Part shown: piece after piece, positions 28,801 through 37,007 of the stretch | How positions within the stretch are numbered: the stretch's first letter is position 1 | Layout of the letters: the number at the start of each line of letters is the position of its first letter | From: Shewanella cutis | GTDB taxonomy: Bacteria; Pseudomonadota; Gammaproteobacteria; Enterobacterales; Shewanellaceae | DNA: 64,000 nucleotides | Assembly (NCBI RefSeq): GCF_022410515.1 | Contig: NZ_JACSDI010000003.1 | Span: forward strand, 124,001-188,000 | Direction of reading: 5' to 3' | Translations under genes and position numbers: made by a program | The notes under the pieces: model-generated | The model's input: only the letters and a program-made list of their open reading frames with translations | Databases searched by the model: none | Told to the model about the DNA's origin: nothing

Positions 28801-31800
28801 TTCATCATTAGAAACCGCCGCACTTGCAGCGACTGCATTTTGTGTCGCATGGCTAACTGTGGCCGCAGCTGTTACGGCTGTTGATACTAGAGGAATTGCT
28901 TGGCTAAAGAGCGCCACAATTTCCCCTAGGGTGCGACATTCGGCTAAATCTTCAGGGCTGAGTTCTGGCAGGTTTGGCATTTGATCTTGTACCGTGCCTA
29001 AAATTTCTACGCGCTTAATGGAATCGATCCCAAGGTCGGCCTCCATATCCATGCTTAGCTCAAGCATTTCCACGGGATAGCCGGTTTTATCGGCCACCAC
29101 CGCCATCATAGTGCGCTCAATCTCATCATTTGAAACCGCCGCACTTGCAGCGACTGCACTTTGTGTCGCCTGGCTGACTGAGGCCACAGCTGTTACGGCT
29201 GTTGATACTAGAGGAATTGCTTGGCTAAAGAGCGCCACAATTTCCTCTAGGGTGCGACACTCGGCTAAATCCTCTGGGCTGAGTTCTGGCAGGTTGGGTA
29301 ACTCGTCTTGTACTGTGCCTAAAATTTCTACGCGCTTAATGGAATCGATCCCAAGGTCGGCTTCCATATCCATGCCAAGTTCTAGCATTTCAACGGGATA
29401 GCCAGTCTTATCGGCCACGACTGCCATCATAGTGCGCTCAATTTCATCATTAGAAACCGCCGCACTTGCAGCGACTGCACTTTGTGTCGCCTGGCTAACT
29501 GTGGCCGCAGCTGTTACGGCTGTTGATACTAGAGGAATTGCTTGGCTAAATAACGTCACAATTTCCCCTAGGGTGCGGCACTCGGCGAGATCTTCTGGGC
29601 TGAGTTCTGGCAGGTTGGGTAATTCGTCCTGCACAGTGCCTAGAATTTCTACACGCTTAATGGAATCGATCCCAAGGTCGGCCTCCATATCCATGCTTAG
29701 CTCAAGCATTTCCACGGGATAGCCGGTTTTATCGGCCACCACCGCCATCATAGTGCGCTCAATCTCATCATTTGAAACCGCCGCACTTGCAGCGACTGCA
29801 CTTTGTGTCGCCTGGCTAACTGTGCCCGCAGCTGTTACGGCTGTTGATACTAGAGGAATTGCTTGGCTAAAGAGCGCCACAATTTCCTCTAGGGTGCGAC
29901 ACTCGGCTAAATCCTCTGGGCTGAGTTCTGGCAGGTTGGGTAATTCGTCCTGCACAGTGCCTAGAATTTCTACACGCTTAATGGAATCGATCCCAAGGTC
30001 GGCCTCCATATCCATGCTTAGCTCAAGCATTTCCACGGGATAGCCAGTTTTATCGGCCACCACCGCCATCATAGTACGCTCAATTTCATCATTAGAAACC
30101 GCCGCACTTGCAGCGACTGCACTTTGTGTCGCCTGGCTAACTGTGGCCGCAACTGTTACGGCTGTTGATACTAGAGGAATTGCTTGGCTAAATAACGCCA
30201 CAATTTCCCCAAGGGTGCGACACTCGGCAAGATCTTCTGGGCTGAGTTCTGGCAGGTTGGGTAATTGATCTTGCACAGTGCCTAAAATTTCTACGCGCTT
30301 AATAGAATCGATCCCTAGGTCGGCTTCCATATCCATGCTAAGTTCTAACATTTCAACCGGATAGCCCGTCTTCTCTGCGACCACCGAGAGCATAGCGTGC
30401 TCGATTTGCTGCACGACTGACTTCTCGGAAAGCACGCGGGTTGCTGCCGCCACAGTTTGCACTTGTGGTTGCGCTAATGGTGGCTGGGCAACTTGTGGTT
30501 GCTGAACTTTGGGCTCGCTCACAGGCACAGCAGTCACTTTTGGCTCTGCGGCTAAGGCTTGAACCACGGGCGCATGCGCTGGAACGACAGGCGTTGCCAC
30601 AGCTACCGCCACTGGTGCAGCGACTTGAATGGGGGCTTGAACCTGAAGCGCAGGCATTTGGCCGAGTAGAGCTAATGCCGCTTGGCTGCTGCTGGTTTGC
30701 AATTGCATAAATTCAGCATGGCTCTTTAGGGTTTGTGCCTGATGCTGGTGGAACAACTCCATCGAGCGTTGTAGGCTCTCAGGAATGGCGATGCCAAGGC
30801 TTGCCATTTTCGCTTGCTCTGCCATCAGAGCACTGACGGTATCGCCGTATTGCTGCGGTATCGCTAAAAATTGTTGATGTAATTGCGCTGCCTGGGTTTG
30901 GGCGGCAAAAAAGGCGCTCAGGGCATCTTGATTCGCCTGTCCAGCGGTAAAGCTGGCTGGCTGTGCTGGTGTTTGCTGTTGAATATTATTGTTATTTTGT
31001 GCCACGGGCTTTTCCACTTCGACAACCTTTTCTAGAATTTTTTCGACAATCACTGGTTTTTCAACGACTTTTTCAACCACTTTCTCAACGAGGCGATCCA
31101 CATACTGCACTTGGCTGGTAATTTTGCCCGATTGCAGCGAATCGACCATTTTGCGGCGGGTACTAGGGCTGATGTAGTTGGTGGCATTGAGCTTGATATT
31201 CATGGCCGACGTTGCTGCTGGGGCAATCAACTCTGCTTGATACGGATCAATCTCACCCAGTTTTACCCCAGCAACAGCCAGTTGCACTGCGGCGCTGCGC
31301 AGTTGGCTGTCACTATCGCCCTTGGGATTAGGGTTAACGCTGATAATACACAGCTCGTTTAACTGCGCCGCGAGGGTATTTTCTGTCAACTTTTGCAGAA
31401 TATTTTTCGGGCCGAACTCGACAAACACCCGTGCGCCTGCGGCATACATAGCTTCTAGCTGCTCACTAAAGCGCACCGACTGCAGCATATGGTCTTTAAA
31501 GGCGGCTTTGATGGCATGGGCATCGGTTGGATGCAGCTGGCCTGTGCCATTGGCATACAGGGCAAGCTTAGGTGTGTTGAACTGAGCCTTATCGATGGCT
31601 GCACTAAAGGGCTTTTGTGCATGGGCAACCAATGGCGTGTGGAAGGCGCCGGAAACGGGCAGGGAAATCGCCTTAAAGCCTAACTCGCTAATGGCCTTAG
31701 CCGCCTGTTGGGTGGCGGCACTAGCGCCTGCAATCACCAGCTGAGTGGGGGAGTTGTAGTTGGCAATCTTGACGTCGTCAAACTGCGCCAGGCAACCTCT

Positions 31801-34074
31801 GATAGCCTCAATATCCTGTTTTTGCTTAAGGATCACTGCATACATAACACCCGCATCGGTATCTTGGGATGACTGCGCCATCGCCTGTCCACGCTCAAAG
31901 GCAAGTTTGATGTAGTCATCCATTGAGATAACTTCTGCGGCGCACAGGGCCGAAAGCTCACCAAAGCTATGACCAGCCAGCATATCCGGGGCGAAACCTG
32001 CCTGAGTAAACAGTGCGTACTGCGCCATTGAGAGCGCGCCGATGGCGCTTTGGGCATAAAGAGTGTCGGTTAATGCCGTATCCTGCGCTTTTATCGACTC
32101 ATCATCAAAGGCTGGAATAGGATAGAGCACGCTTGAAAGCGCAGGCTTATCATGGGCATTAAACACTTTATCGCTGGCGTGGATATGGCGGCGAAGCTCG
32201 GGGAAGTTATTTGCAAGCTCCAGTCCCATATTCAGGTACTGCGCGCCTTGACCAGCAAATAGCGCGGCGATCTTGGTTTGCTCATTGACTAAGGCCTTGG
32301 CGCGGTAGCTGATCCCTGAAGGTAATTGCCAGCTCTCAGCGTTATTGGCTTCAAGCTGCGCTATCGCTTGGGTTAACAGAGTCTGTAACTGGGCATAGTC
32401 TTTGGCGATAAAGCCAAGACGGGCCGATTGCGGGGGGAGTTCGCGCAGGGCGTAGGGTTTTGCAAAGGCAACAAAATGGGCATCAGAAAGCTCAGCCTTA
32501 GCCGCAGTTGCTTGCTGTAGCGCGTTTTTTAACTCGCCAAGCAGTGCGATTTTATCGGCGGCGGCAAACAGCCAGCTTTGTGCCACGCTGCGTTGGCGAT
32601 AGGCGTCATCGCGCGTGTGATCTGGGCGGTATTCTTCGAGTACTAAATGGAAGTTAGTGCCACCAAAACCGAAGGAGCTGACCCCAGCGCGGCGCGGCGT
32701 ATCGTCACTGCGTTGGATCCAAGGGCGCGCCTCGGTATTGAGATAAAAGGGCGAGCGGGCAATGTTTAATTTAGGGTTAGGCTGACTAACGTTAATTGTT
32801 GGCGGCAAGACTTTATGGTGCAGCGCCAATGCAGCCTTAATCACACCCGCCGTGCCCGCGGTGGACTTAGTATGACCGACCTGAGATTTAACTGAGCCTA
32901 AGGCGATATGCTGTAACTGCTCATTATCCTTAGAAAACACTGAGCTTAAGCCAGTAAATTCAGCTACATCGCCTGCGGCTGTGCCTGTGCCGTGGGCCTC
33001 AATCAAGCCTACTGTGTGCGGCGCAAAGCCTGCGTCATCATAGGCGCGCTCTAATGCCTTGGCTTGGCCTTCGGGGCGCGGCGCATAAATGCTCTTAAAT
33101 TTACCGTCCGATGAGGCGCCTACACCTTTGATCACCGCATAGATCCGGTCGCCATCGCGCTCGGCGTCTTCAAGACGTTTTAGAGCGACCATGCCGATAC
33201 CTTCGCCAATCATCATGCCCTTAGAGTCGATATCGAAGGGTTGGATTTGTTCGTTGGTGGTAAAGGCGGGTGTCTTTGAGAAACTCATATACATGTAAGG
33301 CGAGTTGTCGGTACAGACACCGCCGGTGATCATCATGTCGCTGCGACCTTCGGTCAGTTCGGTGAGCGCCATACGCATGGCGGCAAGCGAGCCTGCGCAG
33401 GCGGCATCGACGACGCAGTTCATCCCACCTAAATCGAAACGGTTGGCGATGCGTCCGGCAATCACGTTGCCAAGGGAGCCAGGGAAGGAGTTTTCTTCCC
33501 AGTGGACATATTGATCTTGGAATTTTTTGATCAGTAGCTCGCTATCTTCATCGCTCAGGCCACTGCTTTTAAATACTTTTTTCAGCACTGGATATTGCAG
33601 ACGCGCGTTGAGGCTATGGCTTAACTTTTGGCCACCGCCAATCCCTAGGGTAATGCCTATGCGGTCACGGTCATAATTGTCCGGCAGATTGGCATCCTGC
33701 AGCACTTCTTTGGCGACCACGAGGGACAGCAATTGTGAGCTGTCGGTGAGTTCCAAAATATTGGGCGGCAGACCAAACTCCATTGGATTGAAGTCAACTT
33801 CAGGCATAAAGCCACCGCGCTTGCAGTAGCTCTTATCGGCTTTAGACTTATCCGCATCATAATAGTCATCAATCGACCAGTGGGATGCGGGCACGTCGGT
33901 AATGGCATCAATCTTGTCGCAAATTAAATCCCAAAACTTATTCAAATAGCGAGAGTTAGCAAAGATACTCGCCATGCCAACAATGGCAATCGGCATATCT
34001 TTTAAGCGTTTATTCAACCTCTTATCGGCTTTTTCATCGGTTGATAATTGAGGCTGTGAAGGGGTATGGCTCAT
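25849..34074 (-). CDS. pfaA: PfaA, PUFA synthase (KS-MAT-6xACP-KR-DH)
   Basis: A 2,741-residue polyketide-like synthase. KS (about 28-500) has Cys226 in DAACAGS and the EAHGTGTAAGD His motif. The malonyl-CoA:ACP transacylase (about 610-900) has Ser703 in GHSFGE. A Gln/Ala/Pro-rich linker precedes six tandem acyl carrier domains, whose phosphopantetheine serines (GIDSIKR) fall at about 1257, 1364, 1471, 1578, 1685 and 1792. The ketoreductase has its NADPH loop VTGGAKG near 2131 and catalytic Tyr in GQSDYAMSN near 2316. The C-terminus carries a polyketide-type dehydratase fold with HRINGHAVLP near 2448. The ATG at 34074 shares one base with the pfaR stop (TAATG). PfaE, encoded divergently, should phosphopantetheinylate the ACPs. 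Confidence 0.97.
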   Translation of the reverse strand: MSHTPSQPQLSTDEKADKRLNKRLKDMPIAIVGMASIFANSRYLNKFWDLICDKIDAITDVPASHWSIDDYYDADKSKADKSYCKRGGFMPEVDFNPMEFGLPPNILELTDSSQLLSLVVAKEVLQDANLPDNYDRDRIGITLGIGGGQKLSHSLNARLQYPVLKKVFKSSGLSDEDSELLIKKFQDQYVHWEENSFPGSLGNVIAGRIANRFDLGGMNCVVDAACAGSLAAMRMALTELTEGRSDMMITGGVCTDNSPYMYMSFSKTPAFTTNEQIQPFDIDSKGMMIGEGIGMVALKRLEDAERDGDRIYAVIKGVGASSDGKFKSIYAPRPEGQAKALERAYDDAGFAPHTVGLIEAHGTGTAAGDVAEFTGLSSVFSKDNEQLQHIALGSVKSQVGHTKSTAGTAGVIKAALALHHKVLPPTINVSQPNPKLNIARSPFYLNTEARPWIQRSDDTPRRAGVSSFGFGGTNFHLVLEEYRPDHTRDDAYRQRSVAQSWLFAAADKIALLGELKNALQQATAAKAELSDAHFVAFAKPYALRELPPQSARLGFIAKDYAQLQTLLTQAIAQLEANNAESWQLPSGISYRAKALVNEQTKIAALFAGQGAQYLNMGLELANNFPELRRHIHASDKVFNAHDKPALSSVLYPIPAFDDESIKAQDTALTDTLYAQSAIGALSMAQYALFTQAGFAPDMLAGHSFGELSALCAAEVISMDDYIKLAFERGQAMAQSSQDTDAGVMYAVILKQKQDIEAIRGCLAQFDDVKIANYNSPTQLVIAGASAATQQAAKAISELGFKAISLPVSGAFHTPLVAHAQKPFSAAIDKAQFNTPKLALYANGTGQLHPTDAHAIKAAFKDHMLQSVRFSEQLEAMYAAGARVFVEFGPKNILQKLTENTLAAQLNELCIISVNPNPKGDSDSQLRSAAVQLAVAGVKLGEIDPYQAELIAPAATSAMNIKLNATNYISPSTRRKMVDSLQSGKITSQVQYVDRLVEKVVEKVVEKPVIVEKILEKVVEVEKPVAQNNNNIQQQTPAQPASFTAGQANQDALSAFFAAQTQAAQLHQQFLAIPQQYGDTVSALMAEQAKMASLGIAIPESLQRSMELFHQHQAQTLKSHAEFMQLQTSSSQAALALLGQMPALQVQAPIQVAAPVAVAVATPVVPAHAPVVQALAAEPKVTAVPVSEPKVQQPQVAQPPLAQPQVQTVAAATRVLSEKSVVQQIEHAMLSVVAEKTGYPVEMLELSMDMEADLGIDSIKRVEILGTVQDQLPNLPELSPEDLAECRTLGEIVALFSQAIPLVSTAVTVAATVSQATQSAVAASAAVSNDEIERTMMAVVADKTGYPVEMLELSMDMEADLGIDSIKRVEILGTVQDELPNLPELSPEDLAECRTLEEIVALFSQAIPLVSTAVTAAGTVSQATQSAVAASAAVSNDEIERTMMAVVADKTGYPVEMLELSMDMEADLGIDSIKRVEILGTVQDELPNLPELSPEDLAECRTLGEIVTLFSQAIPLVSTAVTAAATVSQATQSAVAASAAVSNDEIERTMMAVVADKTGYPVEMLELGMDMEADLGIDSIKRVEILGTVQDELPNLPELSPEDLAECRTLEEIVALFSQAIPLVSTAVTAVASVSQATQSAVAASAAVSNDEIERTMMAVVADKTGYPVEMLELSMDMEADLGIDSIKRVEILGTVQDQMPNLPELSPEDLAECRTLGEIVALFSQAIPLVSTAVTAAATVSHATQNAVAASAAVSNDEIERTMMAVVADKTGYPVEMLELSMDMEADLGIDSIKRVEILGTVQDQMPNLPELSPEDLTECRTLGEIVALYAGSQASSEALQQNHAAPIQEAITETVEEIIDLPPHSEVMLKKLPAAAELARIISTSDIQLTSNSYVVIGDDGHNAGVIAEKLHAQGVKVAVVRSPKTVVASASPLDSHIASFTLEAIDDESICEVINQIEALGQIAGFIHLQPQHKSVADQGAGLVLADEAKASVEQAFLFAKHLQPLLTERDYCRFVTVSRIDGGFGYIGMNESASALISQSELNQAALFGLTKTLNHEWPGVVCRALDIAPNLDAKTVANAVVQEFYLQDAPVEVGIDSELERTTLVAGSAALLHPPAALSNADKILVTGGAKGVTFECALSLAKRCKAHFILAGRSAHQGIPAWALGKNRNELKAAAIAHLQSLGDKPTPKQVDALVWPVQSSLEISHALQAFEAVGASAEYLSVDVNDPAAIASTIAPISALSPITGIIHGAGVLADKHIQDKTLSELERVYGTKVTGLNNLLSTLDLSQVKLIALFSSAAGFYGNTGQSDYAMSNDILNKAALQLAQQLPTAKVMSFDWGPWDGGMVNPALKKMFIDRGVYVIPLKAGAELFASQLLADTGAQLLVGTDMQGNTANAVEVASVKKPEADLTTALDPQPMAQTVPQSIRVTRSLDPNRMSFIEDHRINGHAVLPTVCAIDWMREAAKAHLGTAVSVSDYRLLKGIIFDEALLARDAPIELELMLTPLADATQQSTEALAALISFEGRPQYQAVLVAQTDDKQDAQRFEVGELHSLIEEITQQPAIASRESLYRDGTLFHGPRLQGISEVLTFDDQQLIAKVELPQVTLDDCGEFAPKLEDKGTQPFAEDLLLQAMLVWARLKYQAASLPSTIGEFVSYSPLGFGEKAVLVLDVIKHSSRSLEANIALYHQDGRLSCEMKRAKVTISKTLNQAFLANKLQQQAQEQAVAQSTAEVSVK
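28600..30400 (-). repeat. ACP tandem repeat array inside pfaA (321-bp period)
   Basis: Six acyl carrier segments are arranged so that the codons of their modified serines start at 28699, 29020, 29341, 29662, 29983 and 30304, exactly 321 bp (107 codons) apart. Both carrier and linker are nearly identical between units; differences are few (for example LGMD for LSMD in unit 4, and QDEL, QDQL or QDQM variants). Uniform spacing and sequence indicate duplication with ongoing homogenisation. Confidence 0.95.
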
Positions 34075-34982
34075 TATGAGTCTCCACTGGCAAAGCGGGT
34101 GGCTGTTGCCTTATTAAGGGATTTAGCGATGGCTTTTGGGGTTTGCACGCCAGGAAAGCGGGCTAAAAAGGTGTGGTAGTTGCGCACCAGCAATTTACGC
34201 AGATGAAACGGCCCATCCTTTAGCACATAGGCGATGTAGCGATTGGCCGCTTGGGTATTACTGTCTTGATAAATATCGATATAAATCCAATCTGTCTTGC
34301 TATCTATACCAAGGAGCACTGATTTAGGCTCGGCTTCGGTTAATTGCGGTGGCAGCGTTAACGACACCACTTGCACTACGGTGTCGCCATCTGTGCTTGG
34401 CAGGGCGAGTGCTTTTGCTAAGGTTTCGGAGTTAACTGTATAGGTTTGTACGTCGCTGCCTTGGGCAATCGGTAATTGATTAAAATACTGTTTAGGGACA
34501 AGTTCTTGATCAAACTCATCGAGGCGCGATACCCCGTAACGCTTAAGGCAGCGGGCTAAGCCTGAGCGCGATACATTGGGGTTAATAAAGGTTTGCGTGG
34601 CTTTAAGTAGCCTATCGAGCGGCAGCTTTAGCTGATACCTCAGTCCCACCACCACATATTCTTCAATTGGGGTGAGGGTAGTGTTGAGATGATGCGGCGT
34701 ATTCGGGCTATCGTTAATCGATTCGCGCTTACGCCATTTACGCACTGTGGCTTCGGTAATATTTAAAATTTTGGCAAGCTGACTGACACTCAATTCAGAT
34801 TGCTGAATAAAGTGGCGCATTTCTGGCGTGGTGGTGGCATTTCGGTGTCTTACCACCTTGTGGCGAGACTTTTTCTCTGTGCTCGATTTCTTTTTGCGAG
34901 CAATATCTGCGACTTGAGTGCCAACTTTTGGAGAGCTCATACTTGTCAGTGCGATCCCATCATTATTATTTTCATCCAACAT
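34074..34982 (-). CDS. pfaR: PfaR, regulator of the PUFA synthase operon (transposase-derived fold)
   Basis: A 302-residue DNA-binding protein just upstream of pfaA, overlapping it by one base (TAATG). The N-terminus is basic and Lys/Arg/Ser-rich. A helix-turn-helix (LSVSQLAKILNITEATVRKW, about residues 64-84) is followed by a second helical DNA-binding unit (LTPIEEYVVVGLRYQLKLPL through CLKRYGVSRLDEF, about 107-157). The C-terminal part resembles the start of an integrase core (LLGIDSKTDWIYIDIYQDSN, about 222-241) but is cut short and lacks the later acidic residues. The whole order mirrors IS481-family transposases. In the EPA clusters of Shewanella this gene is regarded as a transcriptional activator of the pfa operon. 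Autoregulation is possible given the coupling. Confidence 0.85.
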   Translation of the reverse strand: MLDENNNDGIALTSMSSPKVGTQVADIARKKKSSTEKKSRHKVVRHRNATTTPEMRHFIQQSELSVSQLAKILNITEATVRKWRKRESINDSPNTPHHLNTTLTPIEEYVVVGLRYQLKLPLDRLLKATQTFINPNVSRSGLARCLKRYGVSRLDEFDQELVPKQYFNQLPIAQGSDVQTYTVNSETLAKALALPSTDGDTVVQVVSLTLPPQLTEAEPKSVLLGIDSKTDWIYIDIYQDSNTQAANRYIAYVLKDGPFHLRKLLVRNYHTFLARFPGVQTPKAIAKSLNKATATRFASGDS

Positions 34983-35309
34983 AATCTATCGGGACTGCAT
35001 GATATGGCCTTTAAACTAGAGTCAGAACTCATGCTTAAGAGAGGCTTAAAACCCGTGTTTTTAGATATTTTACAGTACACAATGGTGATGCAGATTACCT
35101 GAGGTTTTTGCTCGATACAATCATGTGGGACTTGAAATGGTTTTTTAATGTTCAAATTGTTTTCGAACAAAGCAGCTAAATGCGATTTCATCAAAAATAG
35201 TTTTTAAAATTCAGTTGGTTATTGGTAAGGTTCAGATATTGTTCGTCAGCCGAGCAGAACTGAGTAGAATAGGGCTGCCGTTAAACTCAGGTGTTATTGA
35301 GATAACTTA
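34983..35309. promoter_or_regulatory. Divergent pfaR/pfaE control region
   Basis: This 327-bp gap must hold the promoters of pfaR-pfaABCD and pfaE. A perfect-armed short palindrome TTGTTTTCGAACAA lies at 35157-35170 and is a candidate operator. A TAGAAT at 35265-35270 could be the pfaE -10 element, but its -35 is poor. No coding frame or RNA gene is evident. Confidence 0.4.
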
Positions 35310-36248
35310 ATGAATATTGAGCTTTTTTTTATACCATTAGCCGAGATGGATGCTGAAATGGTGAGCCGTTGTATGGCGCTGTTGAGTGAGGACGAGCGCG
35401 CAAAAGTGGCGCGTTACCGGGCGCCTAAGGCACAAATGCATGGCTTATTGGTGCGAGCAGCACTGCGCTGTGTGTTATCCCAAGGACTGCAATCTCGAGG
35501 AGAATCCTCACCTTACTCCTCCCAACGACTGATGACTCCCCAAGATTGGTGTTTTGAGTATGGGGCAAAGGGCAAACCCAGCCTCAGCCATGAGCAGTTC
35601 CTTAAAACGGGGATCGAGTTTAACTTAAGTCACAGTGGCGACTGGTTATTGATAGCCTTGGCGCAAGATGATGACACGGCCGCAACCGCGAAAAGGCCGC
35701 AGCCTCGTTTAGGTTTAGGTGTGGATATTGAACGGTCGCGGGCAAGCACAAATATTTATCCCATTCTGAATCATTATTTTTCTCCGCTAGAAACCGAGGC
35801 GCTACTAGCATTGCCGGGAGAAATCGCCCAGCGACAACGATTTTTTGACCTGTGGGCGCTGAAGGAGTCCTATATCAAGGCGACAGGTTTAGGCTTAGCG
35901 CAGTCATTAAAATCCTTTGCCTTTGAGTTGATGCCCGATGCACTTGTTCAGACCCATCCCAATCAAGTAGCGCTTCGCCATCAATGGCTTGAACTTAAAA
36001 GGCGAGAACCTTTTGCATTACCGAGCCAGCTTAAATTGTATTGCGAGATTAAGCTGGTCACTGAACCTCTTCCCAATGCTGAACCTGTACAGCCTGATGC
36101 TGGGCAGGTGCAAAGCTACTTTGGTCGACTAAATGATGAATATCGCTTTGGCTTGAGTCTCATCCATCCTAATGCGTTATCGAATGTGCAGATTTCGATG
36201 ACGCTTGCCAGCATTAAATCGTTGTTAGCGGTTAGTTTGGCTGACTAA
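35310..36248 (+). CDS. pfaE: PfaE, 4'-phosphopantetheinyl transferase
   Basis: A 312-residue Sfp-type phosphopantetheinyl transferase, which moves the phosphopantetheine arm of coenzyme A onto the ACP serines. The Mg2+/CoA motifs are clear: GLGVDIERSR near residue 137 and LWALKESYIKATGLGLAQSL near 181. An N-terminal region with KGKPSLS and FNLSHSGDWLLIAL, as in this superfamily, precedes them. The position, divergent from pfaR-pfaABCD, makes the six PfaA carriers the evident substrate; in other PUFA bacteria pfaE can be unlinked. The ATG at 35310 follows only a weak GAGATAA ribosome site. Confidence 0.94.
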   Translation: MNIELFFIPLAEMDAEMVSRCMALLSEDERAKVARYRAPKAQMHGLLVRAALRCVLSQGLQSRGESSPYSSQRLMTPQDWCFEYGAKGKPSLSHEQFLKTGIEFNLSHSGDWLLIALAQDDDTAATAKRPQPRLGLGVDIERSRASTNIYPILNHYFSPLETEALLALPGEIAQRQRFFDLWALKESYIKATGLGLAQSLKSFAFELMPDALVQTHPNQVALRHQWLELKRREPFALPSQLKLYCEIKLVTEPLPNAEPVQPDAGQVQSYFGRLNDEYRFGLSLIHPNALSNVQISMTLASIKSLLAVSLAD

Positions 36249-36368
36249 GGCTTATTTACCCCTATTACTCAGTTTGCAGGTTGCTGCTTTGATATGACAG
36301 AGTCATTCATCTTGGATTAAACATCGCTGGTTATAGTCATGTCATAGCATTAACTCACAAGGGTTTTT

Positions 36369-36944
36369 ATGACAAAACGGAATTGCTTTTTACGTGCGTG
36401 CTTTTCACCTGCAGGTCTTTTATCGACAACTGCTGTGGTGCTACTCAGTGGCTGCGGTTATTTTGGTGGCGATGAAAAACAACAATTAGAGCAAGCATGG
36501 CTTGCACAAGACCCTCAATTACAGCAAGTGGTTGAGCAAATTCGCAGTCGCGGACTCGATGTTGTGGCTCAAAGTGCGGCGGCGGGCACAGTGTCCGCCT
36601 GCGTGACAGAAAAACTGACGCAAGATCCCTTAGGTAAGTTAGTCAATGTCGAAGGCGCCTTAGTGGAGTCGGCCAAGGTGACAGAATTACTCGGCGACCT
36701 ACAGAAGCTAATGGAACAAGAGGTGAGTTTTGATCAAGTCGCAGGTTTACTGCAAAAGAGTGCTGATGCGGCAGCCTATGCGAAAAACCTTATTGATCAG
36801 CAAGGATTAGATCAAGCTATACAAAGCCTTAAGCAAATGGCACTGGCGAGTGAGCAATTTGCTCAGCAGGATTTAGGCGCGCATTTTCAGCAGTTATTGT
36901 TGGAGTGTAAAACCACATCCCCAGCGACAAATACTGCCAACTAA
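36369..36944 (+). CDS. Hypothetical lipoprotein
   Basis: A 191-residue secreted protein. Its N-terminus has a hydrophobic stretch ending in VVLLSGC, a clear lipobox with Cys near residue 29, so it should be lipid-anchored after export. The mature part is helical and Gln-rich with a few cysteines (SACVTEKL and LLECK). No family is recognised. AAGGG lies upstream of the ATG at 36369. It stands alone between pfaE and the convergent sulfatase gene. Confidence 0.7.
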   Translation: MTKRNCFLRACFSPAGLLSTTAVVLLSGCGYFGGDEKQQLEQAWLAQDPQLQQVVEQIRSRGLDVVAQSAAAGTVSACVTEKLTQDPLGKLVNVEGALVESAKVTELLGDLQKLMEQEVSFDQVAGLLQKSADAAAYAKNLIDQQGLDQAIQSLKQMALASEQFAQQDLGAHFQQLLLECKTTSPATNTAN

Positions 36945-36972
36945 CCAGTGTGAACGTCACGCCTTCATCTTA

Positions 36973-36999
36973 TAAAAACGCCCTGAATATTCAGGGCGT
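36973..36999 (-). terminator. Rho-independent terminator (sulfatase gene; usable both ways)
   Basis: ACGCCCTGAAT (36978-36988) and ATTCAGGGCGT (36989-36999) form a continuous 22-bp palindrome. On the minus strand it is followed by TTTTTATA, so it best serves the minus-strand gene ending at 37008. Confidence 0.8.
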
Positions 37000-37007
37000 T
37001 GGATTAT

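Noticed and set aside
28790..30043. Several plus-strand frames of 64-96 codons with near-identical sequences (MRSISSLETAALAATA and similar)
   Set aside because: They are the reverse-strand reading of the pfaA ACP repeats; their likeness follows from the 321-bp repeats and not from a separate gene family.
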